The translations under genes and the position numbers were made by a program. Of a stretch of DNA of 64,000 nucleotides, positions 1 through 8,225 are shown one piece after another. The stretch's first letter is position 1. Each line of letters starts with the position of its first letter. Origin of the DNA: Caulobacter endophyticus. GTDB lineage: Bacteria; Pseudomonadota; Alphaproteobacteria; Caulobacterales; Caulobacteraceae. The notes under the pieces were generated by a model that was given only the letters and a program-made list of their open reading frames with translations, had not been told where the DNA came from and did not search any database. Location of the stretch: positions 1 to 64,000 of the forward strand of contig NZ_JARQWV010000019.1 in the NCBI RefSeq assembly GCF_029543245.1, written 5' to 3'.

Positions 1-704
1 TCTACCCGCGCCCGCGGCGGTGGCCTCACCGCCCCCGCCGCCCCGGTTCGGGGGGGGGGGGGCCCCCCGCGGGGGGGGGGGGGCCGAGACTGGGCGCCGC
101 GCCGGCGGTCGCCCCCTCCGTCACGCTGCGTATCCGCAGCGCGCCACCTCCCCCGTTTCTCGGGTGAGGAGAGAGACCCGACGGGGATAGAGCAGCGTGG
201 ATCCCCGGCGTATCGCCGACAGAATTCAACGATCTCAACCCCTTGAAACTTTCTCAGCCTCGCCGATCAGACGCGCTGAAACCCGCCGTACACTCAAACA
301 GTCCCGTCGCGGGGAGAGGGCGCAAGGATCCGGCCCGAAGCGGCGACGTGGATGCGATCGAGCGGGGCTGAGGGAGCGGCGTGAGCCGGGCCCGAAGGCT
401 TAAATGAGGATGGGGGACGTAAATCCATCCATCGGGAGCTTGCCCAAATAGGCTCCCGCCCGTCCAAGGGTTCGCGCCGCCATGCACGCCTGGCCGCCAA
501 GAAACGGGGCGCATTGCATGGGGAAGGGGCACAGGGCTGAAGACGCCCGCGCGCCCCGGCCTGAGGAACAACGATCGCGCGGGGCGTTTAAGCTTCGTCG
601 AAACGGTACTTAGAACTCACACATCCGGGCGAAGCCCGGACGCCCCGCGCCCTCTCCATCAACTTCCGTGGTTTCCACGAGAGGCTGAGAAGCCACGCCC
701 GCCC
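1..704. other. Gene-free left edge, low complexity
   Basis: No convincing gene is visible. The first 110 bases contain runs of 13-14 G and blocks of C that are unusual even for this genome and may be contig-edge or base-calling artefact. Bases about 110-160 look like a degenerate palindromic repeat with the stem CGCTGCG/CGCAGCG. A hairpin TCCGGGC-GAA-GCCCGGA lies near 624-640 but lacks a T run. Open frames here have no recognisable domain and no good ribosome binding site. Confidence 0.5.
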
Positions 705-990
705 CCAAGGAACCTCCCCCTCTGGGGGAGGCGGCCGAAGGCCGGTGGGGGGGGGGCCGTTTTCAGCTGTCGAGGCGCTGGCCGATCACCCACCAACTCC
801 CCACCGATCGCTGACGCGATCGCCTCCCCCACAGGGGGAGGTCCGCCGACCAAGACCCTCCCCCTGAGGGGGGGGAGGTGGCCCGGAGGGCCGGAGGGGG
901 AAGTATCTGATGAGCCAGCGGCGGCCGCAGACGCCGCAATCCCTTCCCCCTCAGTCGGCTTCGCCGACAGCTCCCCCTTCAGGGGGAGCA
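705..990. repeat. Cluster of intergenic palindromic repeats
   Basis: Several units of the form CTCCCCCT-GAGG-GGGAG follow each other, joined by GC-rich hairpins such as GGCCGAAGGCC and GGCCCGGAGGGCC. They match the short non-coding palindromic repeats common in alphaproteobacterial intergenic space. They end about 20 bases before the ArsR operator region. Confidence 0.7.
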
Positions 991-1012
991 TCTGCTCCCC
1001 ATTGACTCACTC

Positions 1013-1053
1013 ATAACTCACCGGTTATAGAAATCACATAACCCACGAGTTAT
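1013..1053 (+). promoter_or_regulatory. Twin ArsR-type operators
   Basis: Two copies of ATAAC-N6-GTTAT lie at 1013-1028 and 1038-1053, start to start 25 bp apart, ending 11 bases before the ArsR start codon. The arms are perfect and only the spacer differs. ArsR/SmtB repressors usually bind such AT-rich inverted repeats in their own promoter, so autoregulation is inferred. Confidence 0.7.
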
Positions 1054-1064
1054 CGATTTCACCC

Positions 1065-1388
1065 ATGGAAACCCAGACCGACCTTCTGTTTCGCGCCCTG
1101 GCCGACCCGACCCGTCGGGCCCTGTTCGAGCGGCTGTGTCGCGAGGGCGAGCAGACGGTGGGGGCGCTCACCGCCACGGCGGGGGTGTCGCAGCCGGCGG
1201 TGTCCAAGCACCTGGCGGCGCTGAAGGCGGCCGGGCTGGTCGCCGACCGGCACGAGGGCCGGCAGACCCACTACAGCCCGCGCACGGCGGCTCTCGGGCC
1301 GCTGGCGGACTGGACGAAAGAGATGGCGCGGTTCTGGGAGGGGCGGTTCGACGCCCTCGAGGATCTGCTGAGCAGGATGGACCAATGA
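1065..1388 (+). CDS. ArsR-family transcriptional regulator
   Basis: A 107-residue winged-helix regulator. Residues about 5-20 carry the ADPTRRALFERL opening typical of the family, and about 30-60 form the helix-turn-helix (VSQPAVSKHLAALKAAGLV). There is no cysteine pair, so it is unlikely to be a metal sensor. It belongs to the branch that is usually paired with an SRPBCC/AHSA1 protein. Its stop overlaps the next start (ATGA), indicating translational coupling. Two ATAAC-N6-GTTAT repeats directly upstream suggest it represses its own operon. The effector is unknown. Confidence 0.9.
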   Translation: METQTDLLFRALADPTRRALFERLCREGEQTVGALTATAGVSQPAVSKHLAALKAAGLVADRHEGRQTHYSPRTAALGPLADWTKEMARFWEGRFDALEDLLSRMDQ

Positions 1389-1804
1389 CCGATACGCGCA
1401 CCGCCGTCGTCGAGCGGGAATTCTCGCATCCCCCGGAAAAGCTGTGGCGGGCCCTGACCCAGCCGCACCTGATCGAGGAATGGCTGATGAAGAACGATTT
1501 TGCTCCCCAGGTCGGCCACCGCTTCCAGCTGAAGGGCGAGTGGGGCGGGACGCTGGACTGCGAGGTGCTGACGCTCGAGCCGGGCCGGGTGCTGGCCTAT
1601 CGCTGGGACTTCGAGCACGAGGATCCGGCCTATGGCCTGAAAAGCATCGTCACCCTGACGCTGACGCCCACCGCCGGCGGTACGCACCTGCGCATGGAGC
1701 AGGCGGGCTTCCGCCCCGACCAGAAGCAGGCCTATGGCGGCGCCCACGCCGGCTGGAAGACCTTCTTCGACAAGCTGGACGGGCTGCTGGCGAAGGAAGG
1801 GTAG
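1385..1804 (+). CDS. SRPBCC (AHSA1-like) domain protein
   Basis: A 139-residue protein of the START/Bet v1-like SRPBCC fold. It shows the family pattern: FSHPPEKLWRALTQP near the start, a W-containing loop, a mid-section GRVLAYRWDF, and the terminal helix GGAHAGWKTFFDKLDGLL. Such proteins bind hydrophobic ligands, but the ligand of this subgroup is unknown. Its overlap with the ArsR gene is the common ArsR-AHSA1 two-gene arrangement, so it is probably the main product controlled by that repressor. Confidence 0.85.
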   Translation: MTDTRTAVVEREFSHPPEKLWRALTQPHLIEEWLMKNDFAPQVGHRFQLKGEWGGTLDCEVLTLEPGRVLAYRWDFEHEDPAYGLKSIVTLTLTPTAGGTHLRMEQAGFRPDQKQAYGGAHAGWKTFFDKLDGLLAKEG

Positions 1805-1826
1805 GGGGGACGTTTCAAGATCCGTA

Positions 1827-1925
1827 CTTCCCCGCGAAGGCGGGGACCCAAGCTGACTTTCATGGGGAGGCGCGGCCGTGCGCCAGATCCCGGCTCGGCT
1901 TGGATCCCCGCGTTCGCGGGGAAGC
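1827..1925. repeat. Inverted repeat, about 100 bp
   Basis: Outer arms TTCCCCGCGAAGGCGGGGA and TCCCCGCGTTCGCGGGGAA face each other, each itself palindromic, with inner GACCCAAGC/GCTTGGATC. It sits between the SRPBCC gene and the next small gene, so it may form a strong structure in a read-through transcript. Confidence 0.8.
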
Positions 1926-1972
1926 TCGGTGGAAAGTTGGGGGAGACCCCCTAGAAACAAAGGGAGAAAACC

Positions 1973-2179
1973 ATGAGCGGCTTCATCCGCCAGAGCCATC
2001 GCTGGCTTTCCATCGCCTTCACCCTGGGTGTGCTGACCTACATCGTCGTGATGAGTATGCTCGGCCAGCCGGCGGCCTGGGTGGGCCTGCTGGCCCTGAT
2101 CCCGTTGATCCTGCTGCTGGTCTCGGGACTTTATCTGTTCGCGCTGCCCTATGTGCTGCGCTTGCGGAGGAAGGGCTGA
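1973..2179 (+). CDS. Small inner-membrane protein
   Basis: A 68-residue protein with two predicted membrane helices (about residues 13-32 and 36-58) and a basic tail (RLRRKG). A good AGGGAGAA ribosome binding site lies before the ATG. No family was recognised. It is only 3 bases from the following DUF1801 gene and probably shares its mRNA. Function unknown. Confidence 0.75.
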   Translation: MSGFIRQSHRWLSIAFTLGVLTYIVVMSMLGQPAAWVGLLALIPLILLLVSGLYLFALPYVLRLRRKG

Positions 2180-2182
2180 GCC

Positions 2183-2605
2183 ATGACGGACGACACGGCG
2201 CCGGTGAAGCTGCTATCGGGCGGCAATCCGCAGATCCCCAAGGGCGACGGCGACGGGCCGGTCCAGGCCTATATCGCCGCCATGCCGGGCTGGAAGCGCC
2301 AGGTCGGCGAGCGGATCGACGCCGTGGTCGCCCGCGAGGTTCCCGGCGTGCGCAAGGCGGTGAGGTGGAACTCGCCGTTCTACGGCGCGCCTGACGGCGA
2401 GGGCTGGTTCCTCAGCCTGCACTGCATGACGAAGTACGTGAAGGTCGCCTTCTTCAAGGGCGCGGCCCTGGAGCCGCCGCCGCCGGGGCCGTCCAAGCAG
2501 GCGAACGTACGCTATCTCGATATCTACGAAGATAGGGGCTGGGACGAGGCCCGTTTCGCCGACTGGGTGCGCCAGGCCGCGGCCCTGCCCGGCGAGAAAC
2601 TGTGA
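2183..2605 (+). CDS. DUF1801 domain protein
   Basis: A 140-residue protein of the DUF1801 (YdhG-like) fold. The markers are VQAYIAAMPGWKRQVGERIDAVV, then KAVRWNSPFYG, the strand pair GWFLSLHCMTKYVKVAFFKGA, and a C-terminal helical part (DEARFADWVRQAA). The fold resembles the frataxin/YdhG group. Its biochemical role is unknown. It is followed 12 bases later by a second, diverged member of the same family, which suggests a tandem duplication. Confidence 0.85.
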   Translation: MTDDTAPVKLLSGGNPQIPKGDGDGPVQAYIAAMPGWKRQVGERIDAVVAREVPGVRKAVRWNSPFYGAPDGEGWFLSLHCMTKYVKVAFFKGAALEPPPPGPSKQANVRYLDIYEDRGWDEARFADWVRQAAALPGEKL

Positions 2606-2617
2606 GGGAGTGAACGG

Positions 2618-3028
2618 ATGAAGGCGGGAGCGACGGGCGAGGCCCTGAGCGGCGTGGAAGCCGGCAAGCTGATCGACGAGCGCATCGCCTCGCTGGGCGA
2701 CTGGCGCGGAGAGACCCTGGCCAGGGTCCGGGCCCTGATCCACGAGGCCGACCCCGACGTGCTGGAGGAGTGGAAGTGGCGCGGCACGCCGGTGTGGTCG
2801 CACGCCGGCATCGTCTGCACCGGCGAGACCTACAAGGCCTACGTCAAGCTGACCTTCGCCAAGGGGGCGTCGCTGCCCGATCCGGCGGGGCTGTTCAATT
2901 CCAGCCTGGAGGGAAACACCCGCCGGGCCATCGATATCCCGCAAGGCGCGACGATCGACGAGGCGGCGCTGAAGGCGCTGTTCCGGGCGGGCGTGGAGCT
3001 GAACCTGAGCAAGAAGGGGAAGCGCTGA
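2618..3028 (+). CDS. DUF1801 domain protein, second copy
   Basis: A 136-residue relative of the preceding gene. It shares the WKWRGTPVWSHAGIVCTGETYKAYVKLTFAKGASL core, where the first copy has RWNSPFYG and KYVKVAFFKGA. Its C-terminal half (NTRRAIDIPQGATIDEAALKALFRAGVELN) fits the DUF1801 tail better than the first copy does. It is the last gene of the cluster and is followed by palindromic repeats. Function unknown. Confidence 0.85.
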   Translation: MKAGATGEALSGVEAGKLIDERIASLGDWRGETLARVRALIHEADPDVLEEWKWRGTPVWSHAGIVCTGETYKAYVKLTFAKGASLPDPAGLFNSSLEGNTRRAIDIPQGATIDEAALKALFRAGVELNLSKKGKR

Positions 3029-3030
3029 AA

Positions 3031-3352
3031 CCCTCTCTCTTGGAGAGAGGGAGGGGCCCGCCGCGAAGCGGTGGGAGGGTGAGAGGTTTCAAAGTTGGCC
3101 GGTTTCACCTTCACCTCACGGCCGTCATCCCGGGCGGAGCGAAGCGCAGACCCGGGACCCAGGGGCCGGCGCAATGCGTGGGGCGTCCACCGAGTGTTCG
3201 AGCCAAGCTTCGAGCCCGGTCCCCTGGGTCCCGGATAAGCCCTGCGGGCTTTCCGGGATGACGATCTTTGGGGGTCCTTGCTGCTAATAGCGTACCCACT
3301 CACCCTCCCACGCCTGCGGCGCGGGCCCCTCCCTCTCTCCATGAGAGAGGGA
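3031..3352. repeat. Composite repeat: A - B - inverted A
   Basis: Unit A (3031-3090: CTCTCTCTT-GGAGAGAGG, then GGGCCCGCCGCGAAGCGGTGG, ending GTGAGAGG) is followed by unit B (3123-3263), bounded by CGTCATCCCGG and CCGGGATGACG with inner GACCCAGGGGCC/GTCCCCTGGGTC. An inverted copy of A ends it (3297-3352). The same A-B-A' order recurs at 28151-28452, so this is a composite element. It fills the gap between two convergent transcription units. Confidence 0.8.
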
Positions 3353-3361
3353 CTAAAACAC

Positions 3362-3396
3362 CAAAGAAAAAGCCGCCCCGGTCGCCCGGGACGGCT
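3362..3396 (-). terminator. Terminator of the TonB receptor gene
   Basis: Read on the minus strand, AGCCGTCCCGG-GCGA-CCGGGGCGGCT is followed by TTTTTCTTT. It lies about 25 bases past the receptor stop codon and is a typical intrinsic terminator. Confidence 0.85.
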
Positions 3397-3420
3397 TTCT
3401 CGTTTCGCTCTCGCGACGCC

Positions 3421-6400
3421 TTAGAACTTGTAGGTGGCGCCCATGAAGAAGCGGCGGCCCGAGTAGCCGGTGTTGATCAGGCGGATGTCGCCGGCCCAGC
3501 TGGTTTCGTCTTCCTTCGTGAGGTTCTTGCCCTCGGCGAAGAACGACAGGCCCTCGACGGGCGTGCGCCAGGTGATCTTGCCGTCCAGGTAGCCGGTCGG
3601 GTCGCGGAAGATCGGGTTGCCCGACTGGTCCGCGGCGGTGACCAGGTATTCCGAACGGTAGTTGTAGGCCAGGCGGGCGTTGATCGGGCCCTTATCGTAC
3701 CAGAGCGTGGCGTTGTAGCTGTGCTCCGACAGACCCGGATAGGGCAAGGACGAGCCGTCCAGCGAGCTGAACACGCCGACGTCCTTGGCCTTCTGGTAGG
3801 TGTAGTTCAGGTCAACGCCGAAGCCCGACAGCAGGCCCGGCAGCCAGGTGAAGGCGGTCTTGGCGGTCAGCTCCAGGCCCGAGATCTTGGCGCCGTCGCC
3901 GTTGATGTAGGTGTTGTAGTAGTACAGCACGCCGTCGCCGAAGATGTCCTGCTGGCCCAGGTTGGTGCGCTGCGACAGGTAGAACGACTTGATGTCCTTG
4001 TAGAAGAAGCCGGCCGACAGCTGGGTGTCGGTGTTGGGGTACCACTCGAACGACAGGTCGTACTGGTCGGCGCGATACGGCTTCAGGGCCGGGTTGCCGG
4101 CCGAGCAGCTGTCGGGACCATCCTCGGACGTACCATCGTTGGTGTAGTTGATGGTGCAGGTGACGTTCGGGATGATGAAGTTGCCCAGCGGGCGGGCCAT
4201 CAGCTGGGCGTAACCGGCGCGCGCGCTCAGGCGGTTGTCGATCAGCCAGGTCTGGATGTTGAAGCTGGGCAGCCAGATCGTGTAGTCGCGCTTGAACGTG
4301 ACCTGGTTGTTGGACACCGTGTTGGTCGAGGCGACGCCGTTGACCAGGCGGGTTTCGTTGCGGGTCACCTGACCGGTCGACGACGTCTCGGTGTAGACGC
4401 GGCGCAGGCCGAAGTTGCCCAGCACCTCACGGCCGCCGAGGTCGAAACCGTAGTCCAGTCGCAGGTACTGGGCGTTGGTCTTCTCGTCGATGCTGTAGGG
4501 GATCTGGTCGTAGGTCTTACCGTCGTTGCCGACGCCCTGATACAGGTTGTTCAGGTTGAAGTGGCTGGTGTCCAGGTACTGGGAGATGCCGGCGAAGGTC
4601 GGATACTTCCAGGTCGAGGGCAGGCCGTTGCCGGCATAGTAGAAGTTCGACGGCAGGTCGGTCATCGCCGCGGCGAAGACCTGGTTGGAGAAGGCGCGCG
4701 ACCAGTTCTCGGTCGAGTTCCAGTAGCTGGTCTGGTAGGCGTTGCCGAGCACCGGGTTGGTCTGGTCGGCGGCCTGGCCGTTGACCACGGTGGCGGTCGA
4801 GTTGACCGAGTTGGCGTAGATGACGATGTCGTCCAGCGCGCTGGTCGGGTTGGCGCCGCCGTCGATGACGCGACCGCCGTAGCCGTAGCCCGAGATCGAC
4901 GCGTTGGAGTAGCGGCCGCCGAACTTGATCGACTTGATGATCGGCAGTTCGGTCCGGTACTCGAAGTCGATCTTGTACTGGTCTTCGGCGTTGGCCGACT
5001 GCGAGGGGCGGTACTGGATCTGATACTGGTTCACCGCCGCGGCGTCCGACGGGCTGAAGCCCGGGGCGAAGGTGAAGATCGGCGCCGAGGTGCCGTCGGC
5101 CAGGGTGACCTTCAGGCCCGGCGTGTTGAACGACACCGAGGCGTTGTTGGTCTCGCTGACGGTCTCGGTCGAGGCGTTCGAACCGACGAAGTCGATCTTC
5201 CAGCGCTCGTTTTGGTAGTTGAAGCCGTAGGTGACGTACTCGGAGTCCGTCTCGTAGGTGAAGTCGCGCGACGAGATGCTGAAGGCGTTGTTGCCGCCGC
5301 GGTTGGCGGTGCCCAGGCAGTCGCCGATGACGAATTCGGTGACGTTGTGGTTGGCGTCGACCTTCACGCCCGGGACGTTCTGGGCGGTGGCCGGCGTCAC
5401 GCGGGCGCAGCCGGGACCGTAGTTGAGGGCGTCGAGCGCCGTCAGGCCGGTGCCGTAGTTGATGTCGTTCATCACGTCTTCGCGCTTGTTGCGCTGATAG
5501 GTGACGTACGCCGTCAGATTGTCGGTGAACTTGTACTGGGCGGTCAGCTCGGCCGAGGAGCGCTTGGAGTCGCGGTCCCAGACGCGGTAGCGCGGCACGC
5601 GCGGGCTATAGTCGTACCACTGGCTTTCGCAGGCGGTGCGGGCCTGCGAGGTCGACAGCACCGACGAGTCCGGGGTGACGACGCTGGCGCAGCTGGCTTC
5701 GGTGTTGAAGCCGCGCAGGTAGTCGTTGACCGTCTGGTTGTAGGCCGGATTGTAGTACTCGACGGTCTTTTCGGCGGTGTTGTCGAAGTCGGCCAGGCGG
5801 GCCCACGAGTTGCCGTCGTAGTAGTCGCCGCGGGTGATGACGCGGTCGTAGGTCAGGTTGCCCATAAGGCCCAGGCGGCCTTCGAACAGCTGGGTGGCGC
5901 CGAACAGGTTGCCGCGCGGCTTCCAGCCGCCCTGGGTGTCGAGCTTCTGGCCCGAGGCGGTCATCGAGAAGGTCGGCTTCTTGAAGTCCAGCGGCTTGTT
6001 GGTGGTCACCGAGACCGTGCCGCCGACGCCGCCTTCGGTCATGTCGGAGGTGAAGCCCTTGAACACGTCGATCGACTTGACCAGTTCGGAGGGCAGCTCG
6101 CGGAAGTCGTTCGAGCGGCCGCCGCCGCCGTAGACGCTGAGGTTGCCGGCGGTCGACAGGGCGCCCACGCCGTTGATCTCGACGCGGTTCAGGTCGGGCT
6201 CGACGCCGCGGATCGACACCGCGTTGCCTTCGCCGAAGTCACGCGCCAGCTGCACGCCGGTGATGCGGCCCAGGGCCTCGCCGACGTTCTTGTCGGGGAA
6301 CTGGCCGATGTCTTCGGCGACGATCGAGTCCGAGACGGTGTTCGCGCGCTTCTTGCGGCCCATGGCCGACTGGAGGCTGGCGCGGGTGCCGACGACGATG

Positions 6401-6567
6401 ACTTCCTCGACGGCGGTCTCGGTGGAGACGCCGGCGTCCTGGGCGGGGGCAGGGGCGGGGGCCGTCTGGGCGAGGGCCGAGCCGCCGCCGATCAGCAGCA
6501 GGATGGCCGCCATGCCCGAAGTACGCATCAGCCCGTTGTCGCGCCGGGCCTTGGTGTTGACCTTCAT
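3421..6567 (-). CDS. TonB-dependent receptor (Xanthomonas/Caulobacter type)
   Basis: A 1048-residue outer-membrane active transporter. The start is the ATG at 6567, preceded by GGAGGAAT; upstream in-frame codons lack a ribosome site. A signal peptide ends near SALAQ (residue about 34). The plug domain carries a TonB box-like EVIVVGTRASLQSA, then FPDKNVGEALGRITGVQL and VSIRGVEPDLNRVEING. A beta-barrel follows, with the conserved C-terminal aromatic end (ATYKF). Length and plug motifs fit the group often linked to oligosaccharide uptake. No catabolic gene is adjacent, so the substrate cannot be told. It should depend on an ExbB-ExbD-TonB complex such as that at 19005-21110. Confidence 0.92.
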   Translation of the reverse strand: MKVNTKARRDNGLMRTSGMAAILLLIGGGSALAQTAPAPAPAQDAGVSTETAVEEVIVVGTRASLQSAMGRKKRANTVSDSIVAEDIGQFPDKNVGEALGRITGVQLARDFGEGNAVSIRGVEPDLNRVEINGVGALSTAGNLSVYGGGGRSNDFRELPSELVKSIDVFKGFTSDMTEGGVGGTVSVTTNKPLDFKKPTFSMTASGQKLDTQGGWKPRGNLFGATQLFEGRLGLMGNLTYDRVITRGDYYDGNSWARLADFDNTAEKTVEYYNPAYNQTVNDYLRGFNTEASCASVVTPDSSVLSTSQARTACESQWYDYSPRVPRYRVWDRDSKRSSAELTAQYKFTDNLTAYVTYQRNKREDVMNDINYGTGLTALDALNYGPGCARVTPATAQNVPGVKVDANHNVTEFVIGDCLGTANRGGNNAFSISSRDFTYETDSEYVTYGFNYQNERWKIDFVGSNASTETVSETNNASVSFNTPGLKVTLADGTSAPIFTFAPGFSPSDAAAVNQYQIQYRPSQSANAEDQYKIDFEYRTELPIIKSIKFGGRYSNASISGYGYGGRVIDGGANPTSALDDIVIYANSVNSTATVVNGQAADQTNPVLGNAYQTSYWNSTENWSRAFSNQVFAAAMTDLPSNFYYAGNGLPSTWKYPTFAGISQYLDTSHFNLNNLYQGVGNDGKTYDQIPYSIDEKTNAQYLRLDYGFDLGGREVLGNFGLRRVYTETSSTGQVTRNETRLVNGVASTNTVSNNQVTFKRDYTIWLPSFNIQTWLIDNRLSARAGYAQLMARPLGNFIIPNVTCTINYTNDGTSEDGPDSCSAGNPALKPYRADQYDLSFEWYPNTDTQLSAGFFYKDIKSFYLSQRTNLGQQDIFGDGVLYYYNTYINGDGAKISGLELTAKTAFTWLPGLLSGFGVDLNYTYQKAKDVGVFSSLDGSSLPYPGLSEHSYNATLWYDKGPINARLAYNYRSEYLVTAADQSGNPIFRDPTGYLDGKITWRTPVEGLSFFAEGKNLTKEDETSWAGDIRLINTGYSGRRFFMGATYKF

Positions 6568-7617
6568 AGTATTCCTCCAAGTCGTGGACGGCGAAACCGT
6601 CCGGGCCAGCGGCGTCTCTCGAGGCGGCCGACCCAATGTCGTGAGATGAGAAAACCTGAGCGGCGGGGCGTCCGACGAAGACCGGCAGTCGAATCGGAAG
6701 TCCCTGGGCCCGGGCCGTTGCGATGCGCGAGGATCAAGGACGGAACTGGCCCGGCGGCGCTGTGCGCTCTGAAGGGCAAGTCCTGACGGCGGGCCTGGGG
6801 TAAGGAGCGGACGCCTCTACGGACGGCGGCGAAACGCTGCGCGGTCCGTATCTCGATCTTCTGCGATCGTGCGCGTGATGCGGCCACGCGACACTGGTCT
6901 AGGCGGTCTGCGTCCGCCGCGGACCTTTGGTCTCTGCGTACGGTGCGTATCCATCCATTTCCAAACGGAAGCGCGGAGTCAACGGTCGGGAGACAAAATT
7001 ACGCCCGTGAGGCCCGCAGCCTCATTCATGTGACAATTAAAGCACTTTGTTCCCACATAATGGAATGCTTTTGCAACAATCGGGATTAGTGCTTGATTTT
7101 GGCGCTCATCCTGCCCAGTGTGGCGACATTCGGCGCGTCCGCGCGCCCGGCCGGCGACAAGATCGGGATCGAGAGGAAGCGACAGGAGATGGCCCAATGG
7201 CCCTTCCCAAGCTCCGACCGACCCGCCGAAACCGCCAGCCGTCTGGGGTAGTCAGCAGGGAGGGACAGTCATCCCGCCGGTCGCTTCGGCGGCGCGCCCG
7301 GAGCCATCGGAAGGCGGCTCAGGCGCGACGAAGAAACCGGTGTCTATAGCGGTCTTAAGTTACCAGGAATTGGTCGCGTTTCTCGGCGTTGTGTGTGCGT
7401 GCCGTGGTCTACGCTTCCGGAAGGCGGGTTTCGCAAGGGGTTGCGGGACGCGCTTGAAGCACTGACCGTCCCGTCCTGCAGAGGGCGGGGCGAATTCCGT
7501 ATTCTGGGGGGCTCGGCCGGGCGTCAATGCGCCTGGCGAGTCTGATCGCCGCGGGTCTCGTTCCCGCGTGCAGGGCGCGTCGCCGCGCCGAGATTTTCTA
7601 TTCACAGAACGTCGTTC
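6568..7617. other. Long intergenic region, no convincing gene
   Basis: About 1 kb without a supported gene. The part next to 6567 must hold the receptor promoter. Bases about 6985-7100 are clearly AT-richer than the surroundings and could be a promoter, but no sure -35/-10 pair was found. A 20-codon frame begins at ATG 7189 with GAGAGGAAG upstream, but nothing else supports it. Longer open frames here have arginine/proline-rich, shadow-like translations. Confidence 0.4.
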
Positions 7618-7653
7618 AAAACGAAAGAAGCCCCGGACGAGGTCCGAGGCTTC
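7618..7653 (-). terminator. Terminator of a short minus-strand transcript
   Basis: On the minus strand GAAGCCTCGGAC-CTC-GTCCGGGGCTTC (one mismatch) is followed by TTTCGTTTT. It ends the transcript that would carry the 20-codon gene at 7724-7786. No other minus-strand gene stops nearby. Confidence 0.8.
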
Positions 7654-7723
7654 CGATCCGTTCACGGCCAGCGCTCGGGCGCGCGGCCGAAGGACGGCAT
7701 TTGTCCGCAAAGGGCGCTGGAGG

Positions 7724-7786
7724 TCAGATTTGACCCATGGTCTTCACGGAGCGTTCCAGCGCGTTCGCGATCGACAAATGAGACAC
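7724..7786 (-). CDS. Possible 20-residue small protein or leader peptide
   Basis: A GTG-started frame of 20 codons (begins MSHLSIANALER, ends VKTMGQI). The ribosome site AAAGGAGGTGATCC (7788-7801) is complementary to 14 bases of the 16S rRNA 3' end, with AGGAGG 7 bases from the GTG. A short hairpin (7809-7825, GCGTCA-GGTTG-TGACGC) lies just upstream in the leader. A terminator follows 70 bases after the stop and no larger gene is downstream, so this looks like an independent tiny gene rather than an attenuator. No homologue is recognised. Confidence 0.5.
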   Translation of the reverse strand: MSHLSIANALERSVKTMGQI

Positions 7787-7929
7787 TGGATCACCTCCTT
7801 TCGGCTGCGCGTCACAACCTGACGCACAACTAAGGTTGGGTGCGGGCGGCGCCTTGGCAAGAGGGGGCAGCCCCGGTTCGCGCAAAGGGGGGACCGTGCG
7901 CGATCCGGGGCCGCGCTCCTGGTGACTGG

Positions 7930-8079
7930 CTAGAGGGCGCGCCAGGCCAGGAGGATCATCGTCCAGAGACCAAGGTTGAGGGCCAGGACCGCCACGCGGG
8001 GGCCGTTCACGCGCGCGGCCAGGGCCACGGCGCGCGAGCGCTGGGCGTGGGGGGCGGCGGTAGCGGCGGTACGGGTCAC
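7930..8079 (-). CDS. Small single-pass membrane protein
   Basis: A 49-residue frame from GTG 8079, with GAGGAG eight bases upstream. The N-terminal half is basic (RTAATAAPHAQRSRAVALAARVNG), and the C-terminal half is a hydrophobic helix (VAVLALNLGLWTMILLAW). It is divergent from the methyltransferase gene. It may be co-transcribed with the 20-codon gene downstream. Function unknown. Confidence 0.55.
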   Translation of the reverse strand: MTRTAATAAPHAQRSRAVALAARVNGPRVAVLALNLGLWTMILLAWRAL

Positions 8080-8225
8080 GGCGATGGCTCCTCGGGATGA
8101 CTGGGCGGCGCGGCTCGCGTCGCTCTTACCCACTTAAGATAGGAAGCCGGTCGATGGTTTCATATGCGACAAAACCGACGCGGGCCCCCATGGTCGTGCG
8201 CGAATTGTCGCAGAGAGTCGCCGCC

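Noticed and set aside
180..660. Possible structured RNA (tmRNA, RNase P RNA or 6S RNA)
   Set aside because: No conserved core of any of these could be matched on either strand.
3268..6786. Very long plus-strand open frame (1172 codons)
   Set aside because: It is antisense to the TonB receptor, rich in Val/Gly/Arg, without domains or a ribosome site; a shadow of the high GC content.
7118..7465. 115-codon open frame
   Set aside because: No domain, no good ribosome site, Arg/Pro-rich like other shadow frames.
7788..7801. Possible 3' end of a 16S rRNA gene (GGATCACCTCCTTT) on the plus strand
   Set aside because: None of the conserved rRNA sequence precedes it; it is better explained as an extended Shine-Dalgarno on the minus strand.
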